A stretch of DNA of 41,969 nucleotides from Firmicutes bacterium UBA4996 (GCA_002396805.1 DGYW01000065.1:100335-142303), one strand, 5' to 3'. Positions 32,300-41,734 are shown, counted from the first letter of the stretch. Made by a program: numbers and translations. The notes: generated by a model from the sequence alone, not told the origin.

Positions 32300-33157
32300 A
32301 TGAAAAATAAACAGATTCTTGCTGATCAACTAGTGCAACAAGACCATGTCGGTTACGAACTAGGTAGTTATGCCAAAAAAGTCTTAGCCGTCTCCAATCG
32401 ACAATTACAGAAAGCCGTTCGTACCAGAGGACTGCGGCTCAATGGCCGCATCGCCCATAGTAAAACTAAGATCTCCCTCGGTGATCGAGTACAAGTGCTT
32501 CTTCCCCAGGCCGAGCAAATCAAGATTGCACCAACAGCCCACACACACCTAGTAATTCTCCATGAAGACTCCTGCATCTTAGCGGTGAACAAGCCAGCGG
32601 GTCTGCCTAGCTACGATGTGCATGGGGACCATGGTTTAGCCAACCAAGTGGCGGGCTATTTTCTCAGTCAGGGCCTACAGCTTACTCCCCGCCCTCTCCA
32701 TCGCCTAGACACACCAACATCCGGTGTGCTACTGTTTGCGAAAAATGCAAGGAGCCAAACACTCCTAACGGAGCTGTGGCAAGAAGAACAGGTCCAAAGA
32801 TTTTATTGGGCCCTTTGTGTGGGGCAAATCACCAAACCCCTTAAGCTTACTATGCCCATTAACAACCAAAAGGCTTATACTAAGGTGGACATACTGAAAA
32901 ATCATGAGGAATTTACAGAGTTAAAGGTAGAATTAGTTACTGGGCGCACCCACCAAATTCGCCAACATCTCGCCGCAATTAATCACCCCCTTGTAGGTGA
33001 TCGTCGCTATGGTAAACCAACGGGAAATAATGAAGAAAACACCCGCCTAGCTCTCCATGCCACTAGCGTGTGTTTCCCCCATCCCCAGAGGAATGGACAG
33101 GTACTAGAAATTACCTCGCCCATTCCCTACGAAGAATTTCCATTCCTAAACTATTGA
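32300..33157 (+). CDS. RluA family pseudouridine synthase
   Basis: This 285-aa protein has an N-terminal S4-like RNA-binding region (RQLQKAVRTRGLRLNGRI) and the RluA catalytic motif RPLHRLDTPTSGVLLFAK with the essential Asp. ILAVNKPAGLPSY precedes it, and VTGRTHQIRQHLAAINHPLVGDRRYG follows. The RNA target cannot be assigned; RluD- and YjbO-type enzymes are both possible. ATG follows AGTGAGGT. Its stop overlaps the opposite-strand ABC exporter gene by 7 nt. Confidence 0.9.
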   Translation: MKNKQILADQLVQQDHVGYELGSYAKKVLAVSNRQLQKAVRTRGLRLNGRIAHSKTKISLGDRVQVLLPQAEQIKIAPTAHTHLVILHEDSCILAVNKPAGLPSYDVHGDHGLANQVAGYFLSQGLQLTPRPLHRLDTPTSGVLLFAKNARSQTLLTELWQEEQVQRFYWALCVGQITKPLKLTMPINNQKAYTKVDILKNHEEFTELKVELVTGRTHQIRQHLAAINHPLVGDRRYGKPTGNNEENTRLALHATSVCFPHPQRNGQVLEITSPIPYEEFPFLNY

Positions 33158-35157
33158 CCAACAACCTCTTGAAAATCATCTTTGTATTGCAAGAGGAAAA
33201 GGTTATGATACAAGCCCTTGTGGGCCAAGAGTTCTTGGTGTGTACCCTGTTCGCGGATCTTGCCTTTGTGGAGAACGATGATTTGATCCGCATCCTGAAT
33301 TGTAGAAAGGCGGTGCGCCACTACTAAACTCGTACGTCCCGCTAATAAACGCGGAAGGGCATCTTGAATCAAGACTTCTGTCTCCGTATCAATACTAGCG
33401 GTGGCCTCATCTAAGATTAAAATAGCCGGGTCATAGGCTAAGGCTCTGGAAAATGCCACCAATTGGCGCTGGCCAGCAGATAGAGTTGCCCCCCGTTCCA
33501 CCACAGGCTCTTGATATTGGTCAGGCAACAATTCGATGAAATGATGGGCATTCACATAGGTCGCCACCGTCTGCATCCGTTCTTCATCGATTGTAGGATC
33601 GTGCAAACTGATGTTTTCTCCAATGGTGCCAGAGAACATGAACACATCCTGCATAACTAAACCAACGTTCTGCCGTAGTTCTTCTTTATCCAAGAGTTTG
33701 ATGTCCTGACCGTCAATGAGGATCTGGCCCTTTTGAATATCATAAAAGCGCGACAGCAAATTCATGATGGTAGATTTACCTGCACCAGTTGCTCCCACGA
33801 ATGCTACAGTTTGGCCCGGTTCTACTGTGAAGGAGACATCCCTTAGAACCCACTCTTCGCCCACATAGGCAAACCAGACATTCCTAAATTCGATCCGTCC
33901 TTGCACCTCACCCATGGGTCGAGGATTTTCCACTTGGGGGATACCCTGCTCCTCATCGAGAATCAGGAACAGGCGCTCAGCCGAGGCCATAGATGCTTGG
34001 AGGATATTATACTTTTCTGTAAGATCATTGATGGGTCGGAAAAACTGCTCTAAATAGTTGATAAAGGCATACAAGACCCCAAATTCAACTGCACCCCGTA
34101 GCACTTGGCCACCGCCGGCCCAAATTAGGATAGCCATTGCCAAGGAATAAACCAATTCCATTGCTGGTCTAAAGACCGCGTAAACCTTCAGTTCACGCAT
34201 ACTAGCTTGATAGTGGTCAGAGTTTATCTGATCAAACTCTCGAAACTTCCTCTTCTCTTGCTTAAAGATCTGTACAAGGCGCATCCCTGAAATATTCTCC
34301 GCAAACGAAGAGTTAATGCGAGCGAGACGAATACGAGTCTCTCGATAAGCTTGCCTGGCCTTGATTCTAAACACCGCGGTTAGGACCACAATGATAGGTA
34401 AGGTAGCTAGAGAAACCCAAGCCAAGCGGGAATTGAGACGAAACATAACAATAACAATCCCCACTACCATAAAGACATCTTTAAATAGATTTACCAAGAC
34501 TGCAGTATACATCTCATGTAGATTTTGGGTATCGTTAGTGACCCTTGTGACTAGTCGCCCAACAGGATTGCCATCAAAGAAGGCTAAAGAGAGACTTTGT
34601 ATATGGGTAAATAGTTCTTGGCGAATGTCAAAGACGATTCTCTGTCCAGTATATTGTAACAAATAGACTTGGGCGTAGTTGAGTAAGAAGCCCACGGACA
34701 AAACCAAGAACAGCATTCCACCTAGGCGCACGATCCGATCCGTATCCCAGGCCCGCAGCAGTTTGGCTTCTTCCTGAGTAATCTCCAATGACAGTTGATC
34801 TGTTGTGCTTTGAAGAAAGTGTTGACCGTCCTCCTTCACTAATTTAAAACGCATTCCGCCAATTCGATCCTGAAGGCGATCCTCACGGATCAATGTTCGC
34901 CCCTGAATGACAACCACTGAGGGATGTTCTATCCCTTCATCGATTACAACGTATTCCCTATTGGCGCCCATTATATGATCATCAATGGCAACCTTCACCA
35001 AATAAGGTCGGGCCAGGTCCGTTACACTGATTATTAAAAGCAACAGAATGGATAAGCCAATTAGCGCCCAATAGGGCTTAGCATAGCGCAATAAGCGGCG
35101 CATGAGCTTACTATCATAGGCTTTACCCAGAGTTTGTTCTTCTTGTAAATGGTCCAC
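33151..35157 (-). CDS. ABC exporter half-transporter, BmrD/YheH-like (catalytic subunit)
   Basis: This 668-aa protein has a six-span exporter membrane domain and a C-terminal ATPase with Walker A GATGAGKST, signature LSAGQ and Walker B ILILDEATASID, which keeps the catalytic Glu. An extracellular insertion of about 80 residues lies between the first two spans (from about DDHIMGANREY to AWDTDR), as in BmrD. With the upstream gene it should form a heterodimeric multidrug exporter. GTG start at 35157 follows AAGGGGGGAG, 12 nt after the partner's stop. Its substrate is unknown. Confidence 0.88.
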   Translation of the reverse strand: MDHLQEEQTLGKAYDSKLMRRLLRYAKPYWALIGLSILLLLIISVTDLARPYLVKVAIDDHIMGANREYVVIDEGIEHPSVVVIQGRTLIREDRLQDRIGGMRFKLVKEDGQHFLQSTTDQLSLEITQEEAKLLRAWDTDRIVRLGGMLFLVLSVGFLLNYAQVYLLQYTGQRIVFDIRQELFTHIQSLSLAFFDGNPVGRLVTRVTNDTQNLHEMYTAVLVNLFKDVFMVVGIVIVMFRLNSRLAWVSLATLPIIVVLTAVFRIKARQAYRETRIRLARINSSFAENISGMRLVQIFKQEKRKFREFDQINSDHYQASMRELKVYAVFRPAMELVYSLAMAILIWAGGGQVLRGAVEFGVLYAFINYLEQFFRPINDLTEKYNILQASMASAERLFLILDEEQGIPQVENPRPMGEVQGRIEFRNVWFAYVGEEWVLRDVSFTVEPGQTVAFVGATGAGKSTIMNLLSRFYDIQKGQILIDGQDIKLLDKEELRQNVGLVMQDVFMFSGTIGENISLHDPTIDEERMQTVATYVNAHHFIELLPDQYQEPVVERGATLSAGQRQLVAFSRALAYDPAILILDEATASIDTETEVLIQDALPRLLAGRTSLVVAHRLSTIQDADQIIVLHKGKIREQGTHQELLAHKGLYHNLFLLQYKDDFQEVVGQ

Positions 35158-35169
35158 GTGTCTCCCCCC

Positions 35170-36933
35170 TTAGCCTACACTCTCGATTTGTTCTTCTAAG
35201 AGTTGCTTATGGTATAACTCCCTGTATAAGCCCTCTTCTTCTACTAATTTGTCATGTGTGCCCCGCTGAGATATTTCTCCGTTTTCCAATACTAGGATCT
35301 GATTAGCCCCTTGCAAAGTAGAAATACGGTGTGAAACAATTATTACGGTACGGCCAGGAAAAATCCGCCGAAGGTTTTGTAAAATTGCTTCTTCCGTTTC
35401 CGTATCCACTGCAGAAAGGCTATCATCCATGATTAGAATTTGAGGCTCCTTAATAAGAGCACGAGCAATGGCTAGACGCTGCTTTTGCCCGCCAGAAAGG
35501 GTGACTCCCCGCTCCCCAATGACTGTATCAAACTGCTCGGGAAACTCCACAATATTGTCATAGACTTGAGCGACCTTGGCATATTCCATTACGGTGGCTA
35601 GATCACTACCGGTATCGGCGAAGTCAATGTTTTCCCGAATTGTGGTGGAAAAAAGGAAACTATCTTGAGGCACGTAACCAATATTTTCTCGCAAAACCTG
35701 TAGGGGAATTTGATCGATATTTACACCATCAAACTTGATCATGCCTGGTTCCACATTGTATAAACGAACAAGTAGATTAAGTAAGGTAGTCTTACCAGAT
35801 CCTGTGCGTCCCAAAATTCCCACTACCTGACCTGCAGGAATTTCTGCACTGATTCCCTTGAGAACAGGCGTCTTTGTTCCCGGATAGGCAAACGTAAGAT
35901 TACTTAGCTCAATTGTGCCTTGTAAAGTATATGTTGCGGCCTCTTGGGGATCTACGATTTCCGAACGTTGATTGAAAATATCTTCAAGGCGATCCATGGA
36001 GGCTTTGCCCCGTTGAATCATATTCATCACCCAACCAATAGCCATAACAGGCCAGGTAAGCATACCTAAGTAGCTATTGAAGGCCACAAAATCTCCAATG
36101 GTGATGGAACCATCTAGAACTAAAACACCCCCATAGCCAAGAACAATAATAAAGCTTAAGGCAGCTAGATAGGCCACCAAGGGGTGGAAAAGACCCCAAA
36201 TGCGCACTAACTCCATGTTCTTGTCCACATTTAGTTCGTTAACCTCACGAAAACGTTCAACTTCACTTTTTTCGCGGGCAAAGCCCTTCACAACTCTAAT
36301 CCCGGAGAGGTTCTCTTGAACTCGATCCGATAAGAGGGCAAAGGCTTCTTGCACTCCGCGAAAGCGACCATGGATCACTCGTCCGAAACCAAAGCTAACT
36401 CCTAACATAATCGGGAGAGGCACTAGGGCCACTAATGTAAGCTTCCAGTTGATGGTTTTAGCCATCATGATCACAATCACGGTGGTCAAAAAGAGAGCGT
36501 CAATAGAGTTAACCACTCCAGGCCCCAACGCCATGCGTACCGCATGAATATCGTTGGTGGCATGAGCCATGAGATCGCCTGTTTTGTTGTGATTGTAAAA
36601 CTCAGTGGGTAGAGTCTGCAAGTGCTCAAAAAGCATGTTGCGCAAAGTGTATTCCATTTTACGGGCAGTACCCATGATATTTATTCTCCACAGATAACGA
36701 AAACCAGCGATAAAGATGGAAAGACCAATGAAGAGTCCTAAAAGACGTAAAAGATCTCCTTGAGTAAATTCGCCAGTGGCGATCAAGTCAGTAAAGTTGC
36801 CCATCAATTTAGGAATTATAAGTTGGGCCGAGTTGACTACAATGAGAGATACAATTCCGTAAAAATAAAAACGCTTGTGTTCTTGAAAGAAATCCTTAAG
36901 ACGCAAAAACCCTCTGATGATACTCACTCCCAT
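35170..36933 (-). CDS. ABC exporter half-transporter, BmrC/YheI-like (degenerate-site subunit)
   Basis: This 587-aa protein has six spans followed by an ATPase with Walker A GRTGSGKTT, canonical signature LSGGQ, and Walker B ILIMDDSLSAVD, where Asp replaces the catalytic Glu. Sizes and order match Bacillus BmrC (YheI) and BmrD (YheH). In the pair, one ATP site combines the partner's Glu with this LSGGQ; the other is degenerate. BmrCD is drug-induced in Bacillus via the leader peptide BmrB; I see no equivalent here. Confidence 0.88.
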   Translation of the reverse strand: MGVSIIRGFLRLKDFFQEHKRFYFYGIVSLIVVNSAQLIIPKLMGNFTDLIATGEFTQGDLLRLLGLFIGLSIFIAGFRYLWRINIMGTARKMEYTLRNMLFEHLQTLPTEFYNHNKTGDLMAHATNDIHAVRMALGPGVVNSIDALFLTTVIVIMMAKTINWKLTLVALVPLPIMLGVSFGFGRVIHGRFRGVQEAFALLSDRVQENLSGIRVVKGFAREKSEVERFREVNELNVDKNMELVRIWGLFHPLVAYLAALSFIIVLGYGGVLVLDGSITIGDFVAFNSYLGMLTWPVMAIGWVMNMIQRGKASMDRLEDIFNQRSEIVDPQEAATYTLQGTIELSNLTFAYPGTKTPVLKGISAEIPAGQVVGILGRTGSGKTTLLNLLVRLYNVEPGMIKFDGVNIDQIPLQVLRENIGYVPQDSFLFSTTIRENIDFADTGSDLATVMEYAKVAQVYDNIVEFPEQFDTVIGERGVTLSGGQKQRLAIARALIKEPQILIMDDSLSAVDTETEEAILQNLRRIFPGRTVIIVSHRISTLQGANQILVLENGEISQRGTHDKLVEEEGLYRELYHKQLLEEQIESVG

Positions 36934-36997
36934 CTAAAAACCAATCCCTATCTATTAAGTATGGACTTTTCTTGCTTAATAATCAAGAGATTAGTCT

Positions 36998-37034
36998 AGA
37001 AAAAGCAAATTCCACCCAGCTCAGTGGATGGAAT
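36998..37034 (-). terminator. Terminator after the oxidoreductase operon
   Basis: ATTCCACCCA (37009-37018) and TGGATGGAAT (37025-37034) form a 10-bp stem with one G-U pair. On the minus strand TTGCTTTTTC follows. It separates the importer-oxidoreductase operon from the ABC exporter genes. Confidence 0.7.
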
Positions 37035-37051
37035 CCGCACTCGAACTATTC

Positions 37052-38029
37052 TTATCTTAATTGTACCGGCTTCTTAATCCGTGCCGATTCATAGGCCCCC
37101 AAAGCTACAGCCATGGCCTGCAGACCGTCAAAGCCTGTGATGCTAGGCTCTCGATCCTCTTCAATCATCTCGATGAAGTCTTTAATCAAGCCTAAGTCCA
37201 TGTCTTCAGTAAAAGACTTCTGGGATATCTTGCGTTGTTGATCATTGTAGACCATGAAGTTTTGGGCGAAGGCGTCCAGATCAATTACTCCTTCGGTACC
37301 AATGATTTCCAAGGTCACATTACCCCACGTGGGGTAAGTAGCTGGCCTAGACCAACTAGGATCTTGGGTGACAAAGATGCCCCCCTCCATTTCCATGCTG
37401 AGCATACCACAATCGTCAATAGATACATCGTAGAGCATGTTATCCGCTTCCGCATAGACCGAAACAAATTCTTTGCCCAAGAACCAGCGAATTAGATCTA
37501 CCACATGGACAGTGTGATCCATGACTGCTCCCCCACCAGAAAGTTCTGGGTCAACAAACCAACCACCAGGCATCTGCCCATGATTAGTGCCACGAATAGC
37601 CAACACCTCGCCGATTACACCCCGTTCAAGCATTTCCTTGACCCTCATCACGGGTGTGTTAAAACGTACCGGAAAAGCGATTTGGAGCTTCACATTAGCC
37701 TTCTCACAGGCGTCAATCATGGCCTTGGCATCTTCAATGGTAGTGGCAATGGGTTTTTCACACAAGATATGAACACCGTGACTGGCAGCAAGCTCGGTAA
37801 ATTCGCGATGACGACTGTTTTCAGAGCATATTATTACGGCATCAACTTGAGTAAGTAGTCGGGATGCCTCAGGGAAATACTTAGTGTTCATCCGCTCAGC
37901 GCCTTCTTGACCACGTTCTTGGTCTGGATCAAAGACACCAACTAATTCAACATTAGGCAGTTGCTTGAGGGCATGCCCGTAACTGTAGGCATGCATATGG
38001 GCTAAACTCAAAAATCCTACTCTAACCAA
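37052..38029 (-). CDS. Gfo/Idh/MocA family oxidoreductase with variant nucleotide loop
   Basis: This 325-aa protein has the family layout, with CEKPIATT as the catalytic-Lys loop and GGGAVMDHTVHVVDLIRWFLG in the C-terminal domain. The usual GxGxxG loop at the N-terminus is replaced by GFLSLAHMHAYSY. This is a variant seen in some family branches, so it is not proof of inactivity. It follows the other oxidoreductase gene by 11 nt, the last gene of the operon with the ABC importer. The substrate is unknown. Confidence 0.83.
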   Translation of the reverse strand: MVRVGFLSLAHMHAYSYGHALKQLPNVELVGVFDPDQERGQEGAERMNTKYFPEASRLLTQVDAVIICSENSRHREFTELAASHGVHILCEKPIATTIEDAKAMIDACEKANVKLQIAFPVRFNTPVMRVKEMLERGVIGEVLAIRGTNHGQMPGGWFVDPELSGGGAVMDHTVHVVDLIRWFLGKEFVSVYAEADNMLYDVSIDDCGMLSMEMEGGIFVTQDPSWSRPATYPTWGNVTLEIIGTEGVIDLDAFAQNFMVYNDQQRKISQKSFTEDMDLGLIKDFIEMIEEDREPSITGFDGLQAMAVALGAYESARIKKPVQLR

Positions 38030-38040
38030 GGCGATCCCTC

Positions 38041-39033
38041 CTATAATGTGATTACTTGACCTAGTCGGGCAGATTTTTCAGCTGCCAAGGCCACCTTTAG
38101 GGTGCCTAAGGCATCTTCCACTGTCACTAGTGGTGCACGATCCTCCCGAATGGCCCCAATCATGTCTTCTAACTCTAACAAATAAGGACTTCTAGCCGCT
38201 GGATTCTCTGGTACAGTAACCCCTCCCCCTGCCCGTGCTTCGGCAAGAGTGGTCTTAACAATGGGGTCTGTTTCGCGACTATCATACTTGATGAGACCAT
38301 CTTTACCAGCGATTTCCACTGTAGTATAGAAATCTCCCGCGAAATTAGTCCAGCTACCTTCCACGTGAGCGATAACTCCATTTTTGAAGCGAAGCACAAT
38401 CATGGCCCACTCTAGGTGGGCGGTGGTGCGACCGTGTGTTGTTTTAGCATAGACTCGTTCCACATCACCAAATAGCCAACGGAGGTAATCAATGTCATGG
38501 ATAATTAGATCAAGAATTACGCCACCACTTAGATCGAAATCCGCGTACCAGTCATGCCAACCTTGGGGAAACTGACTACCTCCCCTAAAGGTTCGGGCTA
38601 CTGCTGCTTGTCCGATTTCGCCTTGTAAGACACTCTCTCGAATCCCAGTATAAGCCGGAGTGAAACGCACCACATGACCTACACCAATTTTTTTGTCGTA
38701 ATCTTTGGCAAGTTCCAATATACGTTGTCCTTCTTCGAGATTACGTGCTAAAGGTTTTTCGATGAAAATGTGCTTGTTGCCAACAATAGCTTGGGCAAGG
38801 ACTGTTTCGTGTAAATAGGTGGGAACACAAATATCCACCAGATCTACCGAACTTGAGCGTAATAGTTCTTCAATATTACTAACCACATCTACTCCAAAAT
38901 CGCGTTGGGCCTGGGCCCGCCGATCCGGATCCGGATCTGCCACAACCACTAGTTCTACATCGTTGAGTTCTTGAAACGCTTGGCTATGGACTTGACCCAT
39001 GGTTCCGTAACCGACTACTCCTACTCGGATCAA
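38041..39033 (-). CDS. Gfo/Idh/MocA family oxidoreductase
   Basis: This 330-aa protein has a classical nucleotide loop (VGVVGYGTMGQVHSQAF), ADPDPDRR after the second strand, the IEKPLARN loop and GGVILDLIIHDIDYLRWLFGD in the C-terminal domain. It should oxidise or reduce a sugar or polyol with NAD(P). The start is TTG at 39033, 6-7 nt after GAGGTGA. It sits between the permease gene and a second, more divergent family member, suggesting two steps on one imported compound. Confidence 0.87.
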   Translation of the reverse strand: MIRVGVVGYGTMGQVHSQAFQELNDVELVVVADPDPDRRAQAQRDFGVDVVSNIEELLRSSSVDLVDICVPTYLHETVLAQAIVGNKHIFIEKPLARNLEEGQRILELAKDYDKKIGVGHVVRFTPAYTGIRESVLQGEIGQAAVARTFRGGSQFPQGWHDWYADFDLSGGVILDLIIHDIDYLRWLFGDVERVYAKTTHGRTTAHLEWAMIVLRFKNGVIAHVEGSWTNFAGDFYTTVEIAGKDGLIKYDSRETDPIVKTTLAEARAGGGVTVPENPAARSPYLLELEDMIGAIREDRAPLVTVEDALGTLKVALAAEKSARLGQVITL

Positions 39034-39103
39034 AAAAGATCACCTCACCTTTACAATGGTTACCCTAACTAATTCGGGAACTGATGGAAAATCCCTGCCA
39101 CGT

Positions 39104-39934
39104 TTAGGCACTGTGCGTCTCGCGCACTCCCCCGCGTCCAACCCTTTCTTCTAACAGGGTTACTCCATAGTACAGAATAACCGAAATGACCGACAGTAAT
39201 AGTACGCTAGCCATTACTAAGGACATATTAAACACCTGACCGCCGTAAACAATGAGGTAGCCTAAGCCAGCCTTGGAGGCGAGAAACTCACCAACAATAG
39301 TGCCAACTAAGGACAAGCCTACATTGACTTTTAGAGCCGCGATCATTGTGGGGACGCTAGCAGGAATAATCACCTTACGCAAGACTTGCCCCTTGGTGGC
39401 TCCAAAGGTGCGCACTAGTTTCACTTTATTGGGATCCACTTCTTGAAACCCCGTATGCATCATCATGATGGTCACAATAATGGAAATGGAGATGGCCATG
39501 GCAATGACCGCGGTGATGGTGGTGCCTAGCCAAACTACAAAGATGGGCCCCAAGGCAACTTTAGGCACACTGTTTAGGACCACAATGTAGGGGTCCATCA
39601 CTCGAGCAAAAAACTCTGACCACCATAACAAGATGGCTAAAATGATCCCGGCAAAGGTGCCCACAGAAAAACCTAGTACAGTTTCTCCCACTGTCCAGCC
39701 CAAGTGTTTCCACAGCCCCCCTTGGGTGGCCAACCGTATAGTGGCATTCCACACCTTGCTTGGTTGAGAAAAAATAAATGCGTTAATCCAACCATACCGT
39801 GCGGCTACTTCCCACAGGATGAAAAAGCCAACCAAGAGTAAGAGCTGGCTGATGCGCACCAAGAAAGCTTTCTGCCGTAAGTGACGTAGATATCGTTCAT
39901 GTTCGGGAGAGAAATTATTTTTAGGCATCTGCAT
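39104..39934 (-). CDS. ABC importer permease (SsuC/TauC/ThiX-like)
   Basis: This 276-aa protein has about six membrane spans and the binding-protein-dependent transport signature EVDPNKVKLVRTFGATKGQVLRKVIIPASVPTMI. It belongs to the nitrate/sulfonate/taurine/thiamine-precursor branch (FILWEVAARYGWINAFIFSQPSKVWNA at the N-terminus). The ATG at 39934 overlaps the ATPase gene by 14 nt; a second ATG at 39928 is also possible. Substrate is set by the binding protein, which is not diagnostic. Confidence 0.88.
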   Translation of the reverse strand: MQMPKNNFSPEHERYLRHLRQKAFLVRISQLLLLVGFFILWEVAARYGWINAFIFSQPSKVWNATIRLATQGGLWKHLGWTVGETVLGFSVGTFAGIILAILLWWSEFFARVMDPYIVVLNSVPKVALGPIFVVWLGTTITAVIAMAISISIIVTIMMMHTGFQEVDPNKVKLVRTFGATKGQVLRKVIIPASVPTMIAALKVNVGLSLVGTIVGEFLASKAGLGYLIVYGGQVFNMSLVMASVLLLSVISVILYYGVTLLEERVGRGGVRETHSA

Positions 39935-40685
39935 TCAACTCCTTCCAAATTGCAGTGAAATACTCTCTGAATTGTGGTGCTTCCCTCGTCTGTAGGGGAG
40001 TCAATCCTTCATCACACATTTTAATCTTATGAATACTGCGAATAGTACCAGGACGTGGAGTCATAACCACCACTCGATTTGCCATGCTCACTGCCTCAGG
40101 AATATCATGGGTAACCATGATAACGGTCTTCTTGCGTTCCCGGAGAATCCTTACTACTTCCTCCCCCACTGAGAGACGGTTCTGATAATCCAGGGCAGAG
40201 AAGGGTTCATCTAGGAGTAGAACATCAGGTCTTGTGGCCAAGGTTCGAATCAGAGCTACCCGTTGCCGCATACCACCACTTAGTTGCGGTGGATAGTAAT
40301 GTTCAAAACCACCGAGTCCGTAAACCTTGAGCATCTCCCGAACTTCAGCAATTGCTTCAGGTGTTTTTTCTCGGCGGATCTCTAGACCAAGCAAGGCGTT
40401 ATCTAAGATGGTTCGCCACTCAAAGAGGTAGTCTTGTTGGAGCATGTACCCTACCCTTTTGCTGGTGCCAGTCACCGCCATGCCGTCAATTAGTACTTCC
40501 CCTGTGGTTGGCTTGAGGAGGCCACTAATTAGGGAAAGTAAGGTGCTTTTGCCACAACCACTTTGGCCCACAATGCTGACAAATTCTTCATCCTTGATAG
40601 TAAGGTTGACTTCTGTTAAAGCAGCTACTTCGCCAGTTACCGTATGATACTTTAAGCCGACGTTTCTAAACTCCACCTGTGCCAC
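39921..40685 (-). CDS. ABC importer ATPase (SsuB/TauB/ThiZ-like)
   Basis: This 254-aa protein has Walker A GQSGCGKSTLL, signature LSGGMRQRVALIRT and Walker B VLLLDEPFSALD with the catalytic Glu and the switch His in MVTHDIPEAVSMANRVVVMT. GTG at 40685 follows AGGAGGG. It lies between the binding-protein gene, from which a hairpin separates it, and the overlapping permease gene. Confidence 0.9.
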   Translation of the reverse strand: MAQVEFRNVGLKYHTVTGEVAALTEVNLTIKDEEFVSIVGQSGCGKSTLLSLISGLLKPTTGEVLIDGMAVTGTSKRVGYMLQQDYLFEWRTILDNALLGLEIRREKTPEAIAEVREMLKVYGLGGFEHYYPPQLSGGMRQRVALIRTLATRPDVLLLDEPFSALDYQNRLSVGEEVVRILRERKKTVIMVTHDIPEAVSMANRVVVMTPRPGTIRSIHKIKMCDEGLTPLQTREAPQFREYFTAIWKELNADA

Positions 40686-40701
40686 GTTCTTTCCCTCCTG
40701 G

Positions 40702-40727
40702 TAAAAGGAAACCCCGTTGCCGGGGTC
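40702..40727 (-). terminator. Intercistronic hairpin between binding-protein and ATPase genes
   Basis: ACCCCG (40711-40716) and CGGGGT (40721-40726) make a tight stem with a four-base loop just after the binding-protein stop. On the minus strand TTTCCTTTT follows. Such hairpins commonly raise the binding-protein level over the membrane components, by partial termination or mRNA protection. Confidence 0.55.
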
Positions 40728-40729
40728 CC

Positions 40730-41734
40730 TTACTTAAGTTCCTCAAGCACTTTTTCGGCGATTGCAGTATCCATTAACACTGAAAAGGGTACTACCTGCT
40801 CAAGCTCTCCTGCTTCCAACATGATTTCTTGGAGATGTAGAAAGTGATCCTCTGAGATAACTGGTGTGGGTGGCCAGGCGTCGATGGATTGGTACAATCC
40901 CATGCTCTTGGCTAGAATATCTAGATCAATAAGTGGGAAAAAGGGAGCAATTACTTCCGCAACTTCTTCAGCACTATGGCTATACACCCAGAGTTGCCCT
41001 TGGTGGATGGCCCGTGTGAAGCGAAGGAATAGATCGGGGCTTTTCTCTAAGACGCTCTTTCGGGCATGATAGACTGTGTAGGTTAATGGTCCCGCTTCGG
41101 CCCCAATAGAGGCTACGATCTTACCCCGACCTCTTGCTTCAATTTCACTTAGGGCTGGTTCGAATTGAGCGATGTAGTCACCAAGTCCCGCTTCGAAGGC
41201 ACCTACTGCGGCCTCAAAAGCTAAACCAGTGATAATCTCCACGTCTTCAAAGGGACGAATTCCATGCTGCTTTAGGACCCACTCTAGGCACATTTGAGGT
41301 ACTCCACCAATTCGAGCCCCTACAATGGTTTTACCCCGGACGTTATCCCAAGAAAAATCTTCATCAGGATCGCGACTTAAGAAAAACGAGCCATCCCTTT
41401 CGGTGAGCTGGGCAAAACCTACTAGATGGTCTTCTGCCCCTTGCTGGTAAATGTACACGGTTGCTTCAGGGCCGAAAAAGCCCACGTCCACCGCTCCCGA
41501 GATTAAGGCGGCCGCTCCTTTGTCAGCCCCCCACGCGGTACTTAAATCCACCTTCAAACCCTGTTCTTCAAAAAAGCCTTTAGCAATGGCTACATACTGC
41601 GGGGCATAAAAGACAGAACGTACAACTTCTGACAAACGCACCACTTCAAGGTTCTGGGCTGAGGCGGTGGCCCCCAGCAAAACAGCCACGATACCTACAG
41701 CCAAAATCAAAACAAGCCAAGCCTTTTTAGACAA
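40730..41734 (-). CDS. ABC importer substrate-binding protein (NMT1/SsuA-like)
   Basis: This 334-aa exported protein has a signal peptide (basic start, LVLILAVGIVAVLLGATASA, cleavage after AQN-type region) and a periplasmic-binding fold of the NMT1/THI5-like class: VFYAPQYVAIAKGFFEEQGLKVDL, AALISGAVDVGFFGPEAT, and GARIGGVPQMCLEWVLKQHG. There is no lipobox Cys, unusual for a Gram-positive binding protein unless the cell has an outer layer. I choose TTG 41734, 5 nt after AAGGGGGGAG. The ligand could be a sulfonate, a thiamine precursor or an aromatic; no TPP riboswitch precedes it. Confidence 0.87.
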   Translation of the reverse strand: MSKKAWLVLILAVGIVAVLLGATASAQNLEVVRLSEVVRSVFYAPQYVAIAKGFFEEQGLKVDLSTAWGADKGAAALISGAVDVGFFGPEATVYIYQQGAEDHLVGFAQLTERDGSFFLSRDPDEDFSWDNVRGKTIVGARIGGVPQMCLEWVLKQHGIRPFEDVEIITGLAFEAAVGAFEAGLGDYIAQFEPALSEIEARGRGKIVASIGAEAGPLTYTVYHARKSVLEKSPDLFLRFTRAIHQGQLWVYSHSAEEVAEVIAPFFPLIDLDILAKSMGLYQSIDAWPPTPVISEDHFLHLQEIMLEAGELEQVVPFSVLMDTAIAEKVLEELK

